Positions 43,585 to 54,986 of a stretch of 64,000 nucleotides of DNA are shown piece after piece. The stretch is from Methylococcales bacterium (GTDB lineage Bacteria; Pseudomonadota; Gammaproteobacteria; Methylococcales; Methylomonadaceae). The notes below the pieces were generated by a model, which had not been told where the DNA came from, ran no database searches, and saw only the letters and a program-made list of their open reading frames with translations. The stretch lies in the NCBI GenBank assembly GCA_028707085.1, contig JAQTUW010000011.1, forward strand, positions 18,741 through 82,740, written 5' to 3'. Every line of letters starts with the position of its first letter. The stretch's first letter is position 1. The position numbers and the translations under genes were made by a program.

Positions 43585-46344
43585 TCAATCCAGTCTGCCA
43601 TGACACTGCTTGTATTTTTTACCCGATCCGCAAGGACAGGGATCGTTACGACCTATTTTCTGGGTATTTCTGACGAAGGGCTGTTCATTTTGTTCTGCTT
43701 GCGATGCGGGCGGCGCGGAGACAGACGCTTCCGCTTCCAATGCCGCATGTTCGAATGCGGAATGCGCTTCGGCGTGTTCGAAATGCATTTCCTGCGGGGT
43801 CTGGCGCTGTTCCTCGATGGCCTGCACGTCTTCTTCGCGGGTCACCTGAACCTTGGCCAGAATGCCGACCACTTCCTGCTTGATGTGCCCCAGCAGATCG
43901 CTGAACATTAAAAATGACTCGCGTTTATATTCCTGTTTGGGGTCTTTTTGCGCGTAACCGCGGAAATGGATGCCCTGGCGCAATTGATCCATGGCCGCCA
44001 GATGCTCTTTCCAGCCATTATCCAGCACTTGCAGCATGACGGATTTTTCGAAATGCCTCAGGACTTCGGCGCTGATGGCGGCTTCCTTGTCGCGGGCTTC
44101 CTGTTCGGCCTTGTCGACGATCAGTTGCCGCAGTTTCGGTTCGTTCAGAGCCAGATCATTTTCCAGCAATTGGGCTATCGGCACATGCAGGTTGAATTCC
44201 TGCTGCAAATGCATTTCCAGTCCATGTACGTCCCATTGTTCCTGCATGGTTTTGGGGGGAATATACTGGGTGACGACATCATTGATGACATCGGCGCGAA
44301 TAGCAATGATAATTTCGCCAATATCGTCGGCGGCCATTAATTCGTTCCGCTGCGAGTAAATCACCTTGCGCTGATCGTTGGCGACGTCGTCGTAGGCCAG
44401 AATTTCCTTACGAATATCGAAGTTGCGGTTTTCAACCTTGCGCTGTGCGCTTTCGATAGAGCGGGTGACCCAGGGATGTTCGATGGCTTCGCCTTCCTGC
44501 ATGCCCAGTTTTTGCATCAGCCCGGCGACGCGCTCGGAGGCGAAAATCCGCATCAGATCGTCTTCCAGCGACAGATAAAAACGGGTTGAACCCGGATCGC
44601 CCTGCCGGCCCGATCGGCCTCTAAGCTGATTGTCGATCCGCCGCGATTCGTGGCGCTCGGAACCGATGACATGCAGACCGCCGCTTTCCAGCACTTTTTC
44701 ATGGCGTTCCAGCCAGACGCCGCGGATGTGATTCTGTGTGCTTTCGTCGGCGTCTTCACCTAGTAGCGCCAGTTCTGCCGAAAGATTACCCCCCAATACG
44801 ATGTCGGTGCCGCGGCCGGCCATATTGGTGGCTATGGTCACAGCCCCCGGCATCCCCGCGCGCTCGATGATGTGAGCCTCGCGCTCATGCTGTTTGGCGT
44901 TCAGCACTTCATGAGCGATATTCTGCTGCTTGAGCATGGCGGAGATGAGTTCCGAATTTTCAATCGAGGTTGTGCCGACCAGTACCGGCTGGCCACGCTT
45001 GACGCAATCCTTGATGTCCTCGATAACGGCGCTATATTTTTCCCGGGCAGAGAGAAATACCAGATCGCCCATGTCTTTGCGGATCATCGGCCGGTGGGTC
45101 GGAATCACCACCACTTCCAGCCCGTAAATTTTGTTGAGCTCGAAGGCTTCGGTATCGGCTGTGCCGGTCATGCCGGACAGCTTTTTATAGAGGCGGAAAT
45201 AATTCTGGAAGGTAATGGAGGCCAGGGTCTGGTTCTCGTTTTGAATAGGCACGTTTTCCTTGGCCTCGACTGCCTGATGCAGACCTTCCGACCAGCGGCG
45301 GCCGGTCATCATCCGGCCAGTGAATTCGTCAACGATAATGATCTGATTATTGGCGACTACATAATCGACATCCTTTTGAAACAGAATGTGGGCGCGTAAC
45401 GAAGCATTCAGATAATGCATCAGTCGAATGTTGGCCGCATCGTATAGCGTGGAGCCATCCATAATTAGACCATGCTCGGCCAGCAGGCGTTCAACCCGCT
45501 CGTAACCGGCTTCGGTCAGATGAATCTGCCGGGTTTTTTCGTCAACCGCATAATCGCCGGGCATTTTATCCTGTTGCTCGGGATCGTCGGCTTTTTCCTG
45601 TTTGGTCAGGAAAGGAATGATCTGGTTGGTTTTCAGGTAAATTTCGGTGCTGCCTTCCGCCTGACCGGAAATAATCAATGGCGTTCTGGCTTCGTCGATC
45701 AGAATGGAGTCCACTTCGTCAACGATCGCAAAGTGCAGGTCGCGCTGCACTTTTTGTTCCAGGTTGAACGCCATGTTGTCGCGCAAATAATCGAAGCCGA
45801 ATTCGTTATTGGTGCCGTAAGTGATATCGGCGGCATAAGCAGCTTTGCGTTGTTCATGGGACAGGTCGCTGACGATCACGCCGGTGGTCAAGCCCAGAAA
45901 ATCGTAGAGTTTACCCATCCATGCCGCGTCGCGGCGGGCCAGATAGTCGTTTACGGTCACCACGTGTACGCCATGGCCGGGCAGGGCGTTCAGATAGGCG
46001 GCCAGGGTCGCCATCAGGGTTTTGCCCTCGCCGGTTTTCATTTCCGCGATCTTGCCGCTGTTTAGCACCATGCCGCCTATCAGTTGAACATCGAAATGGC
46101 GCATTCCGAATACTCTGGTAGACGCTTCCCTGACTGCCGCGAAAGCTTCTGGTATCAGGTCGTCCAATTTTTCACCCTGGGTGAGGCGATCGCGAAACTG
46201 CTGAGTTTTGGCCTTTAAAGCTTCGTCGGTCAACTGTTCATATTCGACAGCCAAAGCGTTAACTTTTTTAACCAGCTTGCGTTTTTTCTTGATCAGCCTG
46301 TCGTTTCGGCTGCCGACAACTAATTTAACCAGCTTACCCAGCAT
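43585..46344 (-). CDS. secA: Preprotein translocase ATPase SecA
   Basis: Motor ATPase that drives proteins through the SecYEG channel. The 919 residues fit the gammaproteobacterial form. Walker A is in [18 protein letters not shown] near residue 105 and the DEAD-type box in [34 protein letters not shown] is helicase motif in NBD2, and the C-terminal zinc tail [17 protein letters not shown], which binds SecB and phospholipid, is intact. It is divergent from trkA, with a palindrome in the shared promoter region. Confidence 0.97.
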   Translation of the reverse strand: MLGKLVKLVVGSRNDRLIKKKRKLVKKVNALAVEYEQLTDEALKAKTQQFRDRLTQGEKLDDLIPEAFAAVREASTRVFGMRHFDVQLIGGMVLNSGKIAEMKTGEGKTLMATLAAYLNALPGHGVHVVTVNDYLARRDAAWMGKLYDFLGLTTGVIVSDLSHEQRKAAYAADITYGTNNEFGFDYLRDNMAFNLEQKVQRDLHFAIVDEVDSILIDEARTPLIISGQAEGSTEIYLKTNQIIPFLTKQEKADDPEQQDKMPGDYAVDEKTRQIHLTEAGYERVERLLAEHGLIMDGSTLYDAANIRLMHYLNASLRAHILFQKDVDYVVANNQIIIVDEFTGRMMTGRRWSEGLHQAVEAKENVPIQNENQTLASITFQNYFRLYKKLSGMTGTADTEAFELNKIYGLEVVVIPTHRPMIRKDMGDLVFLSAREKYSAVIEDIKDCVKRGQPVLVGTTSIENSELISAMLKQQNIAHEVLNAKQHEREAHIIERAGMPGAVTIATNMAGRGTDIVLGGNLSAELALLGEDADESTQNHIRGVWLERHEKVLESGGLHVIGSERHESRRIDNQLRGRSGRQGDPGSTRFYLSLEDDLMRIFASERVAGLMQKLGMQEGEAIEHPWVTRSIESAQRKVENRNFDIRKEILAYDDVANDQRKVIYSQRNELMAADDIGEIIIAIRADVINDVVTQYIPPKTMQEQWDVHGLEMHLQQEFNLHVPIAQLLENDLALNEPKLRQLIVDKAEQEARDKEAAISAEVLRHFEKSVMLQVLDNGWKEHLAAMDQLRQGIHFRGYAQKDPKQEYKRESFLMFSDLLGHIKQEVVGILAKVQVTREEDVQAIEEQRQTPQEMHFEHAEAHSAFEHAALEAEASVSAPPASQAEQNEQPFVRNTQKIGRNDPCPCGSGKKYKQCHGRLD

Positions 46345-46380
46345 GATGTTTCCAGTGTAATAGTGAATTCAAAGTATACG

Positions 46381-46407
46381 ATTATAAACGCTATAAGCCT
46401 TCTGTCA
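46381..46407 (-). promoter_or_regulatory. Candidate sigma-70 promoter for secA
   Basis: On the minus strand GTGACA is followed after 16 bases by TATAAT, ending about 37 bases before the secA ATG. The -35 lies inside the left arm of the inverted repeat at 46400-46436, so a protein bound there could block or shape this promoter. Confidence 0.5.
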
Positions 46408-46436
46408 CCAGAAATCAGGCGTATTTGGTGACAGAA
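46400..46436. promoter_or_regulatory. Inverted repeat in the secA/trkA divergent region (possible operator)
   Basis: TTCTGTCACCA (46400-46410) and TGGTGACAGAA (46426-46436) are perfect 11-base arms 15 bases apart. There is no T-run, so it is unlikely to be a terminator. Placement over the secA -35 suggests a regulator binding site, or a hairpin. Confidence 0.45.
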
Positions 46437-46474
46437 ATTCTGCTGGTTTGGAAAAACGCTCAGCTTACCGGGCA

Positions 46475-46502
46475 TGGACAAGCCACCTTTTCGGCGTATA
46501 AT
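46475..46502 (+). promoter_or_regulatory. Candidate sigma-70 promoter for trkA
   Basis: TGGACA, 16 bases, then a perfect TATAAT, about 80 bases before the trkA ATG. This is one of the better matches in the window. Confidence 0.55.
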
Positions 46503-46581
46503 CTCTGTTCCTCATGCGGCGCAATTCTACACGATCAACACCCTTCTCCCGTTTGCAAATCCGAATATCTTCTGAGATTTT

Positions 46582-47937
46582 ATGAAAATAGTGATTCTCG
46601 GCGCCGGTGTCACCGGTTCTTCCGTAGCAGGCGCATTAGCCAGTGAGGAAAACGATATTGTTGTTATCGATAAAAATCCGCAACTGCTGACGGCGCTTAA
46701 AGCCAGTCTGGATATAGGCACTGTTGAAGGCAACGCGGCCCACCCCAGCGTACTGGAGCAGGCCGGCATCAAGGATGCGGATATGGTTATCGCCGTCACC
46801 GACCGCGACGAAACCAATATGCTGGCCTGCCAAGTTATCAACACCCTGTACAGCAAGCCCAAAACCATCGCCAGGGTGAGAGCCATTGATTTTCTTAATC
46901 ACCCTGAGCTTTTTCAGCCTGGCGGTATAGACATTGTCATCAGCCCCGAACAATTGATTACCGAGTCCATTCACAATCTGGTCAAATTTCCCGGCGCGCT
47001 GCATGTTTCAGAATTTGCCGACGGCCTGATCCGCCTGTTCTCCATCAAAGTTGTCGCCACCGGTTTTTTGACGGGCAAACGAATTCATGCTGTCAAGGAA
47101 CGGCTGGCCGATGGCATGATAAGGGTGGCGGCGATTTTCAGGGAAGGCAAGGCCATCCCGGTCAATGGTGAAGCCGTTATCGCCACCGGCGATGAAGTTT
47201 TTTTCGTTTGTCCGCGCGATAAAGTCCGTAAAACGCTAGTCGATCTGGACAAACTGGATTCGCCGATCAAAACGGTGATGATAGCCGGTGGCGGGCATGT
47301 CGGCAAACGGCTGGCGATTGCCCTGGAAAAAAATTATCAGGTCAAGGTGATCGAACTGGATCTGGCGCGCGCCAAGGAAATCGCCAACGATTTGCGTCAC
47401 ACCCTGATCTTGCACGGCGACTGCACCAATGAATCGCTGTTGCAGGAGGAAATGATCGAAAACATCGATCTGTTCTGCGCCATTACCAATAATGACGGCA
47501 TCAATCTGATTTCGGCCGGACTGGCTAAAAAGCTGGGCGCCAAAAAAGCCATCTGTCTGGTCAATAACAATGCCTATCTCAAACTGCTGGATGGCACAGA
47601 TATTGATCTGGCCATTCAGCCCAGGCTGGAAACCCTGGGCGGCATACTCAAGCATGTCAGAAAGGGCGATGTAGTCGGGGTCAGCTCTGTCTGCGGCGGC
47701 GGCGCGGAGGCCATTGAAGCGATTGCCCACCGCAGCAAAAACGCCTCTTCGGTGGTGGGGCTGCGGGTGGATCAGGTCAACCTGCCGGAAGGCGTAATCC
47801 TGGGGGCGCTGATACGCGAGGATGAGGTCATACCGGTTCATCATGACACAGTTTTTGCAGAAGGCGACCATGTGGTGATGTTTGCTTTGAACAAAAAGCT
47901 GATCAAGGATATTGAGAACTACTTCCAGCCTATTTGA
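46582..47937 (+). CDS. trkA: Trk potassium uptake regulatory subunit TrkA
   Basis: Peripheral NAD(H)-binding subunit that gates the TrkH/TrkG potassium transporter. The 451 residues carry the expected duplicated layout: a first RCK domain starting MKIVILGAGVTGSSVAGAL with acidic VVIDKNPQ, a RCK-C domain, then a second Rossmann VMIAGGGHVGKRLAIALE and a second RCK-C domain ending VVMFALNKKLIKDIENYF. No trkH or trkG is nearby. A strong terminator follows at 48027. Confidence 0.95.
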   Translation: MKIVILGAGVTGSSVAGALASEENDIVVIDKNPQLLTALKASLDIGTVEGNAAHPSVLEQAGIKDADMVIAVTDRDETNMLACQVINTLYSKPKTIARVRAIDFLNHPELFQPGGIDIVISPEQLITESIHNLVKFPGALHVSEFADGLIRLFSIKVVATGFLTGKRIHAVKERLADGMIRVAAIFREGKAIPVNGEAVIATGDEVFFVCPRDKVRKTLVDLDKLDSPIKTVMIAGGGHVGKRLAIALEKNYQVKVIELDLARAKEIANDLRHTLILHGDCTNESLLQEEMIENIDLFCAITNNDGINLISAGLAKKLGAKKAICLVNNNAYLKLLDGTDIDLAIQPRLETLGGILKHVRKGDVVGVSSVCGGGAEAIEAIAHRSKNASSVVGLRVDQVNLPEGVILGALIREDEVIPVHHDTVFAEGDHVVMFALNKKLIKDIENYFQPI

Positions 47938-48026
47938 GGTCAAGGAAAGATTCTATTTTGTCAGGCGGCTGTCGGAAAATGTAGCCCCCCGGATTTTGGC
48001 AAGTGTAAATTCTGCCGCCCTGCAAG

Positions 48027-48056
48027 GGCGGGCGCGGTTATTGCGCCCGCCTTTTT
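48027..48056 (+). terminator. Rho-independent terminator after trkA
   Basis: GGCGGGCGC and GCGCCCGCC form a 9-base-pair GC stem with a short GGTTATT loop, followed by TTTTT. It lies between convergent trkA and moeB; the T-run serves the plus strand. Confidence 0.85.
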
Positions 48057-48062
48057 GAATGA

Positions 48063-48812
48063 CTAATTCGCCTTGCCGCAGGTGGGACACAGCGGGTTTT
48101 TTTTCAGGCGCATGGTTTGCCATTCCATCGTCAGGCCATCCAGTAACAATAATCGCCCCGTCAGGTTTTCGCCTATCTGCATGATTAGTTTCATGGCTTC
48201 CAGGGCCTGTATGCTGCCGATAATGCCGGTAATCGGCGCGATGACGCCATTGCGGGCGCAGTTTTGCAGATCTTCGCCCTCGCTTTGATACAGACAGTTG
48301 TAGCAGGGGCTGTCATCGGCGCCCGGCGTGAATACGCAGATCTGGCCTTCGAAACGGATGGCGGCCCCGGAAACCAGCGGCGTCCGGCAGCGCACACAGG
48401 CTTGATTGACCGCAAATCTGGTGCTGAAATTGTCGCTACAATCCAGCACCACGTCGGCGTCGGCTACTTCCTGTTCAAGTAATTCGCCTTGCAAACGAGC
48501 CTTGCGGGCCAGCACGGTGACTTCCGGATTGATTTTTTTCAGGGTATTGAGGGTTGAAATGACTTTATCCAGCCCTATATCGGGGGTGTGGTGAGCAATC
48601 TGGCGTTGCAAATTGGTCAGATCTACCCGGTCGTCGTCATATAGGCTGATCCGCCCTATGCCGGCGGCGGCTAGATACATGGCGGCGGGTGAGCCCAGGC
48701 CGCCAGCCCCGACGATCAGTACCTTGGCGTCGAGCAATTTTTGCTGCCCGGCAATATCGACTTGAGGCAGCATGATTTGACGGCTGTAACGGAGTAATTG
48801 TTGATCGTTCAT
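48063..48812 (-). CDS. moeB: Molybdopterin/thiamine biosynthesis adenylyltransferase (MoeB/ThiF family)
   Basis: E1-like enzyme that adenylates the C-terminus of a ubiquitin-like sulfur carrier (MoaD or ThiS). The ATG at 48812 (MNDQQLLRYSRQIMLPQVD) is the conserved start, giving 249 residues; the track adds 26 residues running into the groES promoter. Features are the ATP loop VLIVGAGGLGSPAAMYLAAAG, RQIAHHTPDIG, VLDCSDNFSTRF, and zinc cysteines CYNC and CPTC. MoeB versus ThiF cannot be settled without context; the length and lack of a rhodanese domain suggest MoeB. Confidence 0.88.
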   Translation of the reverse strand: MNDQQLLRYSRQIMLPQVDIAGQQKLLDAKVLIVGAGGLGSPAAMYLAAAGIGRISLYDDDRVDLTNLQRQIAHHTPDIGLDKVISTLNTLKKINPEVTVLARKARLQGELLEQEVADADVVLDCSDNFSTRFAVNQACVRCRTPLVSGAAIRFEGQICVFTPGADDSPCYNCLYQSEGEDLQNCARNGVIAPITGIIGSIQALEAMKLIMQIGENLTGRLLLLDGLTMEWQTMRLKKNPLCPTCGKAN

Positions 48813-48856
48813 AGTGATTATAGGGTTGGCTAATGCGTATGATAATGCCAAAGTGC

Positions 48857-48884
48857 TTGACAGAGTGCAAAACCGGGATATTAT
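48857..48884 (+). promoter_or_regulatory. Sigma-70 promoter of groESL
   Basis: TTGACA at 48857-48862, a 16-base spacer, then TATTAT at 48879-48884, which runs directly into the CIRCE element. No convincing sigma-32 heat-shock promoter was seen in the same gap. Confidence 0.7.
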
Positions 48885-48910
48885 TAGCACTCACCACCAC
48901 AGAGTGCTAA
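48884..48910. promoter_or_regulatory. CIRCE operator (HrcA binding site)
   Basis: TTAGCACTC, nine bases, GAGTGCTAA: a perfect match to the CIRCE consensus inverted repeat. It starts at the last base of the -10 box and lies in the 5' leader of groES, so HrcA binding would block transcription start. This implies an hrcA gene elsewhere in the genome. Confidence 0.95.
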
Positions 48911-48958
48911 TAATTTTTAAACTTAGCTTTATATCTGAAAAAAATTAAGGAGACATTG

Positions 48959-49246
48959 ATGAAAATTCGTCCGTTACATGACCGCGTTGTCGTAAAACGT
49001 GTTGAAGAAGAAACCAAAACCGCTGGCGGCATCGTATTACCGGGTTCTGCCGCCGAAAAACCAAGCGAAGGCGTGGTGCTGGCAGTTGGTTCCGGCAAAC
49101 AGTTGGACAACGGCCAGGTACGCCCGCTCGAAGTCAAAGTCGGCGATAAAGTTTTGTTTGGCAAATACTCCGGTAGCGAAGTTAAAGTCGATGGCGAACA
49201 ATATATCGTCATGCGCGAAGAAGACATCGTCGGTATTTTGGGTTAA
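48959..49246 (+). CDS. groES: Co-chaperonin GroES
   Basis: Seven-membered lid of the GroEL folding chamber. The ATG at 48959 has AAGGAGA six bases upstream; the track start is a TTG one codon earlier. The 95 residues are standard: [18 protein letters not shown] at the start, the mobile loop [20 protein letters not shown], and the end [14 protein letters not shown]. Followed by groEL after 51 bases; both are under the CIRCE operator. Confidence 0.98.
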   Translation: MKIRPLHDRVVVKRVEEETKTAGGIVLPGSAAEKPSEGVVLAVGSGKQLDNGQVRPLEVKVGDKVLFGKYSGSEVKVDGEQYIVMREEDIVGILG

Positions 49247-49294
49247 TCGAACACCCGTCAATCTTTTTCAAAAACTTAACATTTCAGGAATTAA

Positions 49295-50938
<1,644 letters not shown>

Positions 50939-50968
50939 TACTGCTTTAAGCTCTCTGCTTAAATCTGG

Positions 50969-51002
50969 AAGCCCTGGCATTGGAAGATGCCGGGGCTTTT
51001 TT
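50969..51002 (+). terminator. Rho-independent terminator of groESL
   Basis: AGCCCTGGCAT pairs with ATGCCGGGGCT around a short TGGAAG loop, followed by TTTTTTAT. It starts 30 bases after the groEL stop. Confidence 0.88.
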
Positions 51003-51137
51003 ATGCACAATTAAACAACCAAATTTTTTGGCGCATCCCTCATTAGAATCTGTCCAGGATTCTATTCCCGGACAGGCTCCTAGGCTTGAATTATCCTCAA
51101 TTTCGATATGTTTGATCAGGTTAGGTGTAACCCATTT

Positions 51138-52169
51138 TTAACCAATTTCGTCCAGTAAAGCCTGCGCCGTCGCCAGTTGCTGCTTGGAGCCTTTTTGCAA
51201 CACTTCTGTAAGCGCGGCCTTGGCGGCTTCGATATCGCCCATATCGATATAAGCTTTGGCGAGATCGATATTTGATTCGATACAGGCTTCGTTTTCTAGA
51301 TCGTCAAGACCGGAATTGTAGTCATCATCTTCTTCAATACCGGGTATTTGCGATGCAAAGTCGAAGTTAAAATCGAACTCGCCGGATATTCCCGCCGCTG
51401 AATTTTGCTCACTATCCTGCACGGTAAAGTCAGTAGTTTCCTGGTGCGTATTGCCGATCTGTCTGGTATTGGTCTGGCTGTGACGCCGGTACAGCCAGAC
51501 CAATACCGACAATATGACGGCAACCAGTCCACCAATGGCGTATAGAATGCCGGCCGGCGCTTCGGCGCGGGCTGGCGGAGTGGCGGTTTGCAAGCGGGCG
51601 AGTTGCTGATCCTTGCTTGCCAGCAATTTCTGCATGCTGTCCAGTTTCTGTTCAAGTTGCTCTATCTGTGGCCGGGCGGTATCGGTTTCTATCAGAGCCG
51701 GTTGCGTGACGGACTGAGGGGGCGTGCTATTATCGGTCTGGGTTGTGGGCTGTGTCAGGCCGACTTCCGCCTGCAGCCCGGTATTTGTAGCGGAAATCAT
51801 GCCGAGCGCTGGCACTTTGAGCATGACCCCCACCATCAGCGAATTGATGTCCCTGTCATTAAAGGCTTCCGGGTTTGCCTGATACAGGGCGGTCAACATT
51901 TTGTGGGCGGATACATGCTGGGCAGCGGCCAGTTGGCTGGCGATGCTCCAGAGTGTTTCTGCGCTCCGGGTTGGCCCGTATTCGCCATTGACCGGGATGG
52001 TGAGTTGCGGACGAACAAGGGATTTGTCTGTTTCGACGGTATTCGGCTGCGGTTCGGGGGCTGTAACGGACAGCGGCGCCTGGAGGGCGGAGGCTTCCGT
52101 ATCCGCCATGCCTGTTCCGGCCGGCAGCAACAAGATCGCAAGGGCTAAGGCTTTATTTGTTTTGCTCAA
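51138..52169 (-). CDS. fimV: FimV-like pole/peptidoglycan-associated protein, short form
   Basis: FimV proteins organise the cell pole and type IV pili. This one has 343 residues, much shorter than the 900-residue Pseudomonas protein, but keeps the main parts: a signal peptide (ALAILLLPAGTGMA), a LysM-like region (GPTRSAETLWSIASQLA and MVGVMLKVP), a coiled coil (IEQLEQKLDSMQKLLASKDQQL), one span (LYAIGGLVAVILSVLVWLY), an acidic stretch and the conserved C-terminal FimV repeat LAKAYIDMGDIEAAKAALTEVL. The start is a TTG, with AAGGTG seven bases before. It follows asd, as in Pseudomonas. Confidence 0.85.
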   Translation of the reverse strand: MSKTNKALALAILLLPAGTGMADTEASALQAPLSVTAPEPQPNTVETDKSLVRPQLTIPVNGEYGPTRSAETLWSIASQLAAAQHVSAHKMLTALYQANPEAFNDRDINSLMVGVMLKVPALGMISATNTGLQAEVGLTQPTTQTDNSTPPQSVTQPALIETDTARPQIEQLEQKLDSMQKLLASKDQQLARLQTATPPARAEAPAGILYAIGGLVAVILSVLVWLYRRHSQTNTRQIGNTHQETTDFTVQDSEQNSAAGISGEFDFNFDFASQIPGIEEDDDYNSGLDDLENEACIESNIDLAKAYIDMGDIEAAKAALTEVLQKGSKQQLATAQALLDEIG

Positions 52170-52217
52170 CTCAACACCTTTGGCTGTATGGTTCAGCGTC
52201 CCGTACGGGGCATTGCA

Positions 52218-53240
52218 TTACAGGTATTTTTCGATGAGTAATTCGGCGATTTGCACGCTGTTCAAGGCCGCGCCTTTTCTGACGTTATCGCCAACCACCC
52301 ACAGATCAATGCCTTTGTTGCAGGAGATATCCTCACGAATTCGCCCGACGAAAACGTTGTCCCGGCCGGAGGATTCTGTGACTGCGGTCGGGTATCCGCC
52401 GTTCACCCGTTCGTCCATTACGGTAACACCAGGTGCGGCGGACAGCAACGCCCTGACTTTTTCCGCAGAAATTTTTTCCGCCGTTTCAATATGCACGGCT
52501 TCGGAATGACCAAAAAATACCGGTACCCGAACTGCGGTCGGGTTAATTTGAATAGTGTCGTCACCCATGATTTTGCGGGTTTCCCAGACCATTTTCATTT
52601 CTTCCTTGGTGTAGCCGTTGTCCATGAACACATCGATTTGCGGCAGGACATTGAAGGCGATCTGCTTGGGGTAGACATTCGCCACCACCGGTTTGGCGTT
52701 GAGTAAATTGGCGGTCTGGCCGGCCAGTTCTTCTATGGCTTCCTTGCCGGTGCCGGATACGGCCTGATAGGTCGCGACATTGATACGGGTAATGCCGACC
52801 GCGTCGTAAATGGGCTTCAGGGCCACCAGCATCTGGATGGTCGAGCAGTTGGGGTTGGCGATAATGCCGCGATTTTTGTAGTCCGCGATTTTTTCCGGGT
52901 TGACTTCCGGCACGACCAGCGGAATATCGTCATCGTAACGGAACTGCGAAGTGTTGTCGATTACCACGCAGCCCAGGGCGGCGGCTTTGGGCGCATACTC
53001 GGCGGATACCGACGCTCCGGGCGAAAACAGGCCTATCTGCACTTTGGAGAAGTCGAAGTCGGCCAGATCTTGCACGATCAGCGATTCGCCTTTGAAGGCG
53101 ATACGCTTGCCGGCCGAGCGTTCGCTGGCCAGGGCATAGATCTTGCCGACCGGAAAGTTTCGCTCTTCCAGGATCGAAATCATGGCTTCGCCTACCGCGC
53201 CGGTTGCGCCAACGATTGCAACATCATAAGTTTTGGACAT
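52218..53240 (-). CDS. asd: Aspartate-semialdehyde dehydrogenase
   Basis: NADPH-dependent enzyme of the aspartate family pathway to lysine, threonine and methionine, making aspartate semialdehyde, which feeds the dap genes also in the window. At 340 residues it belongs to the long-standing proteobacterial/Gram-positive type. Motifs are VAIVGATGAVGEAMISIL (NADP), the catalytic cysteine in NPNCSTIQMLVAL, QAVSGTGKEAIEEL, and RVPVFFGHSEAVHIE with the catalytic histidine. Two bases separate it from leuB. Confidence 0.96.
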   Translation of the reverse strand: MSKTYDVAIVGATGAVGEAMISILEERNFPVGKIYALASERSAGKRIAFKGESLIVQDLADFDFSKVQIGLFSPGASVSAEYAPKAAALGCVVIDNTSQFRYDDDIPLVVPEVNPEKIADYKNRGIIANPNCSTIQMLVALKPIYDAVGITRINVATYQAVSGTGKEAIEELAGQTANLLNAKPVVANVYPKQIAFNVLPQIDVFMDNGYTKEEMKMVWETRKIMGDDTIQINPTAVRVPVFFGHSEAVHIETAEKISAEKVRALLSAAPGVTVMDERVNGGYPTAVTESSGRDNVFVGRIREDISCNKGIDLWVVGDNVRKGAALNSVQIAELLIEKYL

Positions 53241-53242
53241 GT

Positions 53243-54325
53243 TCAGACTCCTTTTAATGCATTGACTACCGCATCGCCCATGGCGGATGTGCCGACCTTG
53301 GTCATGCCTTCCGAGTAAATGTCAGCCGTTCTGACTTTGGCGTCCAGGGCGCTGTTGACGGCCCGTTCAATGCGTTCGGCTGCTGTCGTCTCGTTAAAGG
53401 TGTAGCGTAGCATCATCGCCACCGACAAAATGGTCGCCAGCGGGTTGGCGACGCCCTGACCAGCAATATCCGGCGCCGAGCCGTGGATAGGTTCGTACAT
53501 GCCCTTGGCGTTGGCGTCCAGCGAGGCGGACGGCAACATGCCGATTGAACCGGTTAGCATGGCGGCCGTGTCGGAGAGTATGTCGCCGAACATATTGGTG
53601 GTGACGATGACATCGAATTGTCTGGGTGCCCTGACCAGTTGCATGGCGGCGTTATCGACGTACATGTGGCTGAGTTGTACATCCGGATATTCCTTGCCGA
53701 CTTCAGTGACCACCTGCCGCCATAATTCGGTGACTTCCAGTACATTGGCCTTATCGACCGAGCACAGTTTTTTGTGGCGTTTCCGGGCAATTTTGAATGC
53801 GACATGGGCAATGCGACGGATTTCTGATTCGTTGTAAATCTTGGTATTGAAACCCTGTCTTTCGCCGTTTTCCAGTACCCGTATGCCGCGAGGCGTACCG
53901 AAATAGATACCGCCGGTCAATTCGCGGACGATCATGATATCCAGGCCGGACACCACTTCCGGTTTGAGGGTTGAGGCGTCAGCCAGTTGCGGATAGAGAA
54001 CGGCCGGCCGCAAATTGGCGAAAAGATTCAGTTCCGAGCGGATGCCCAACAAGCCGCGTTCCGGACGGACGGCATGCGGCAGCGGCTCCCATTTCGGGCC
54101 GCCGACTGCGCCGAGCAATACAGCGTCGGCGTTTTTGCAAAGATTCAGGGTCTGCTGCGGTAGCGGCGTGCCGAAGGCATCGTAAGCGGCTCCGCCGATC
54201 AATGCATTGTCGAATACCAGTTCCAGCTTCATGTCGGTATTCAGAAAGCTTAATACCTTGATAGCCTCGGCAACAATCTCGGGTCCGATGCCATCGCCGG
54301 CCAGAACTGCAATTTTTTTTGTCAT
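53243..54325 (-). CDS. leuB: 3-isopropylmalate dehydrogenase
   Basis: Oxidative decarboxylation step of leucine synthesis. From the ATG at 54325 ([21 protein letters not shown]), with AAAGG upstream, it has 360 residues; the track adds 37 residues from the leuD gap. [44 protein letters not shown] with the catalytic Lys/Asp, and [29 protein letters not shown] are typical. It follows leuD by 22 bases. Confidence 0.96.
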   Translation of the reverse strand: MTKKIAVLAGDGIGPEIVAEAIKVLSFLNTDMKLELVFDNALIGGAAYDAFGTPLPQQTLNLCKNADAVLLGAVGGPKWEPLPHAVRPERGLLGIRSELNLFANLRPAVLYPQLADASTLKPEVVSGLDIMIVRELTGGIYFGTPRGIRVLENGERQGFNTKIYNESEIRRIAHVAFKIARKRHKKLCSVDKANVLEVTELWRQVVTEVGKEYPDVQLSHMYVDNAAMQLVRAPRQFDVIVTTNMFGDILSDTAAMLTGSIGMLPSASLDANAKGMYEPIHGSAPDIAGQGVANPLATILSVAMMLRYTFNETTAAERIERAVNSALDAKVRTADIYSEGMTKVGTSAMGDAVVNALKGV

Positions 54326-54347
54326 CTGTTTTTTACCTTTCAAAATG

Positions 54348-54986
54348 CTATGCGTCTTTAAACAACCAGGGCGCCCGTTTGCTGCGTTCGGCTTCGTAGG
54401 CTTTAATTTTATCGGCATGCAGCAGCGATAACGCAATGTCGTCCAGGCCGTTCAGCAAACGGTAACGGCGGTCTTCGTCTATATTAAAATCCATATTCTG
54501 TCCGTCTGGCGTGGTGATGGTTCGGGTCTGCAAGTCTATGGTCAACTGGTAACCTTCGCGCATCTGCTTGAAAAGCCTATCAACCGCATCAGCAGACAAT
54601 ACAATCGGCAAAATGCCGTTTTTAAAGCAGTTATTATAAAAAATATCAGCAAAACCGGGTGCGATTATGGCCCGGAAACCGAAGTCTTCCAACGCCCAGG
54701 GCGCGTGTTCCCGCGAAGAGCCACAGCCGAAGTTTTCTCTGGTCAGCAGTATCTGCGCGCCTTGGTATTGCGGCTGATTAAGGATAAAATCCGGGTTGAG
54801 AGGCCGCTGGCTGCAATCCATGTCCGGTTCGCCTTTGTCCAGATAACGCCATTCATCGAACAGATACGGGCCAAAGCCGGCGCGGCGTATGGATTTTAAA
54901 AACTGTTTGGGAATAATCGCATCGGTATCGATATTGGCCCGATCCAGCGGGGCTACCAGGGCCGTCAACTGGGTAAATGCTTTCAT
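54348..54986 (-). CDS. leuD: 3-isopropylmalate dehydratase small subunit
   Basis: Swivelling domain of isopropylmalate isomerase, working with LeuC. The 212 residues match. [31 protein letters not shown] and the substrate loop [27 protein letters not shown] are diagnostic. The ATG overlaps the leuC stop by four bases. Confidence 0.97.
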   Translation of the reverse strand: MKAFTQLTALVAPLDRANIDTDAIIPKQFLKSIRRAGFGPYLFDEWRYLDKGEPDMDCSQRPLNPDFILNQPQYQGAQILLTRENFGCGSSREHAPWALEDFGFRAIIAPGFADIFYNNCFKNGILPIVLSADAVDRLFKQMREGYQLTIDLQTRTITTPDGQNMDFNIDEDRRYRLLNGLDDIALSLLHADKIKAYEAERSKRAPWLFKDA

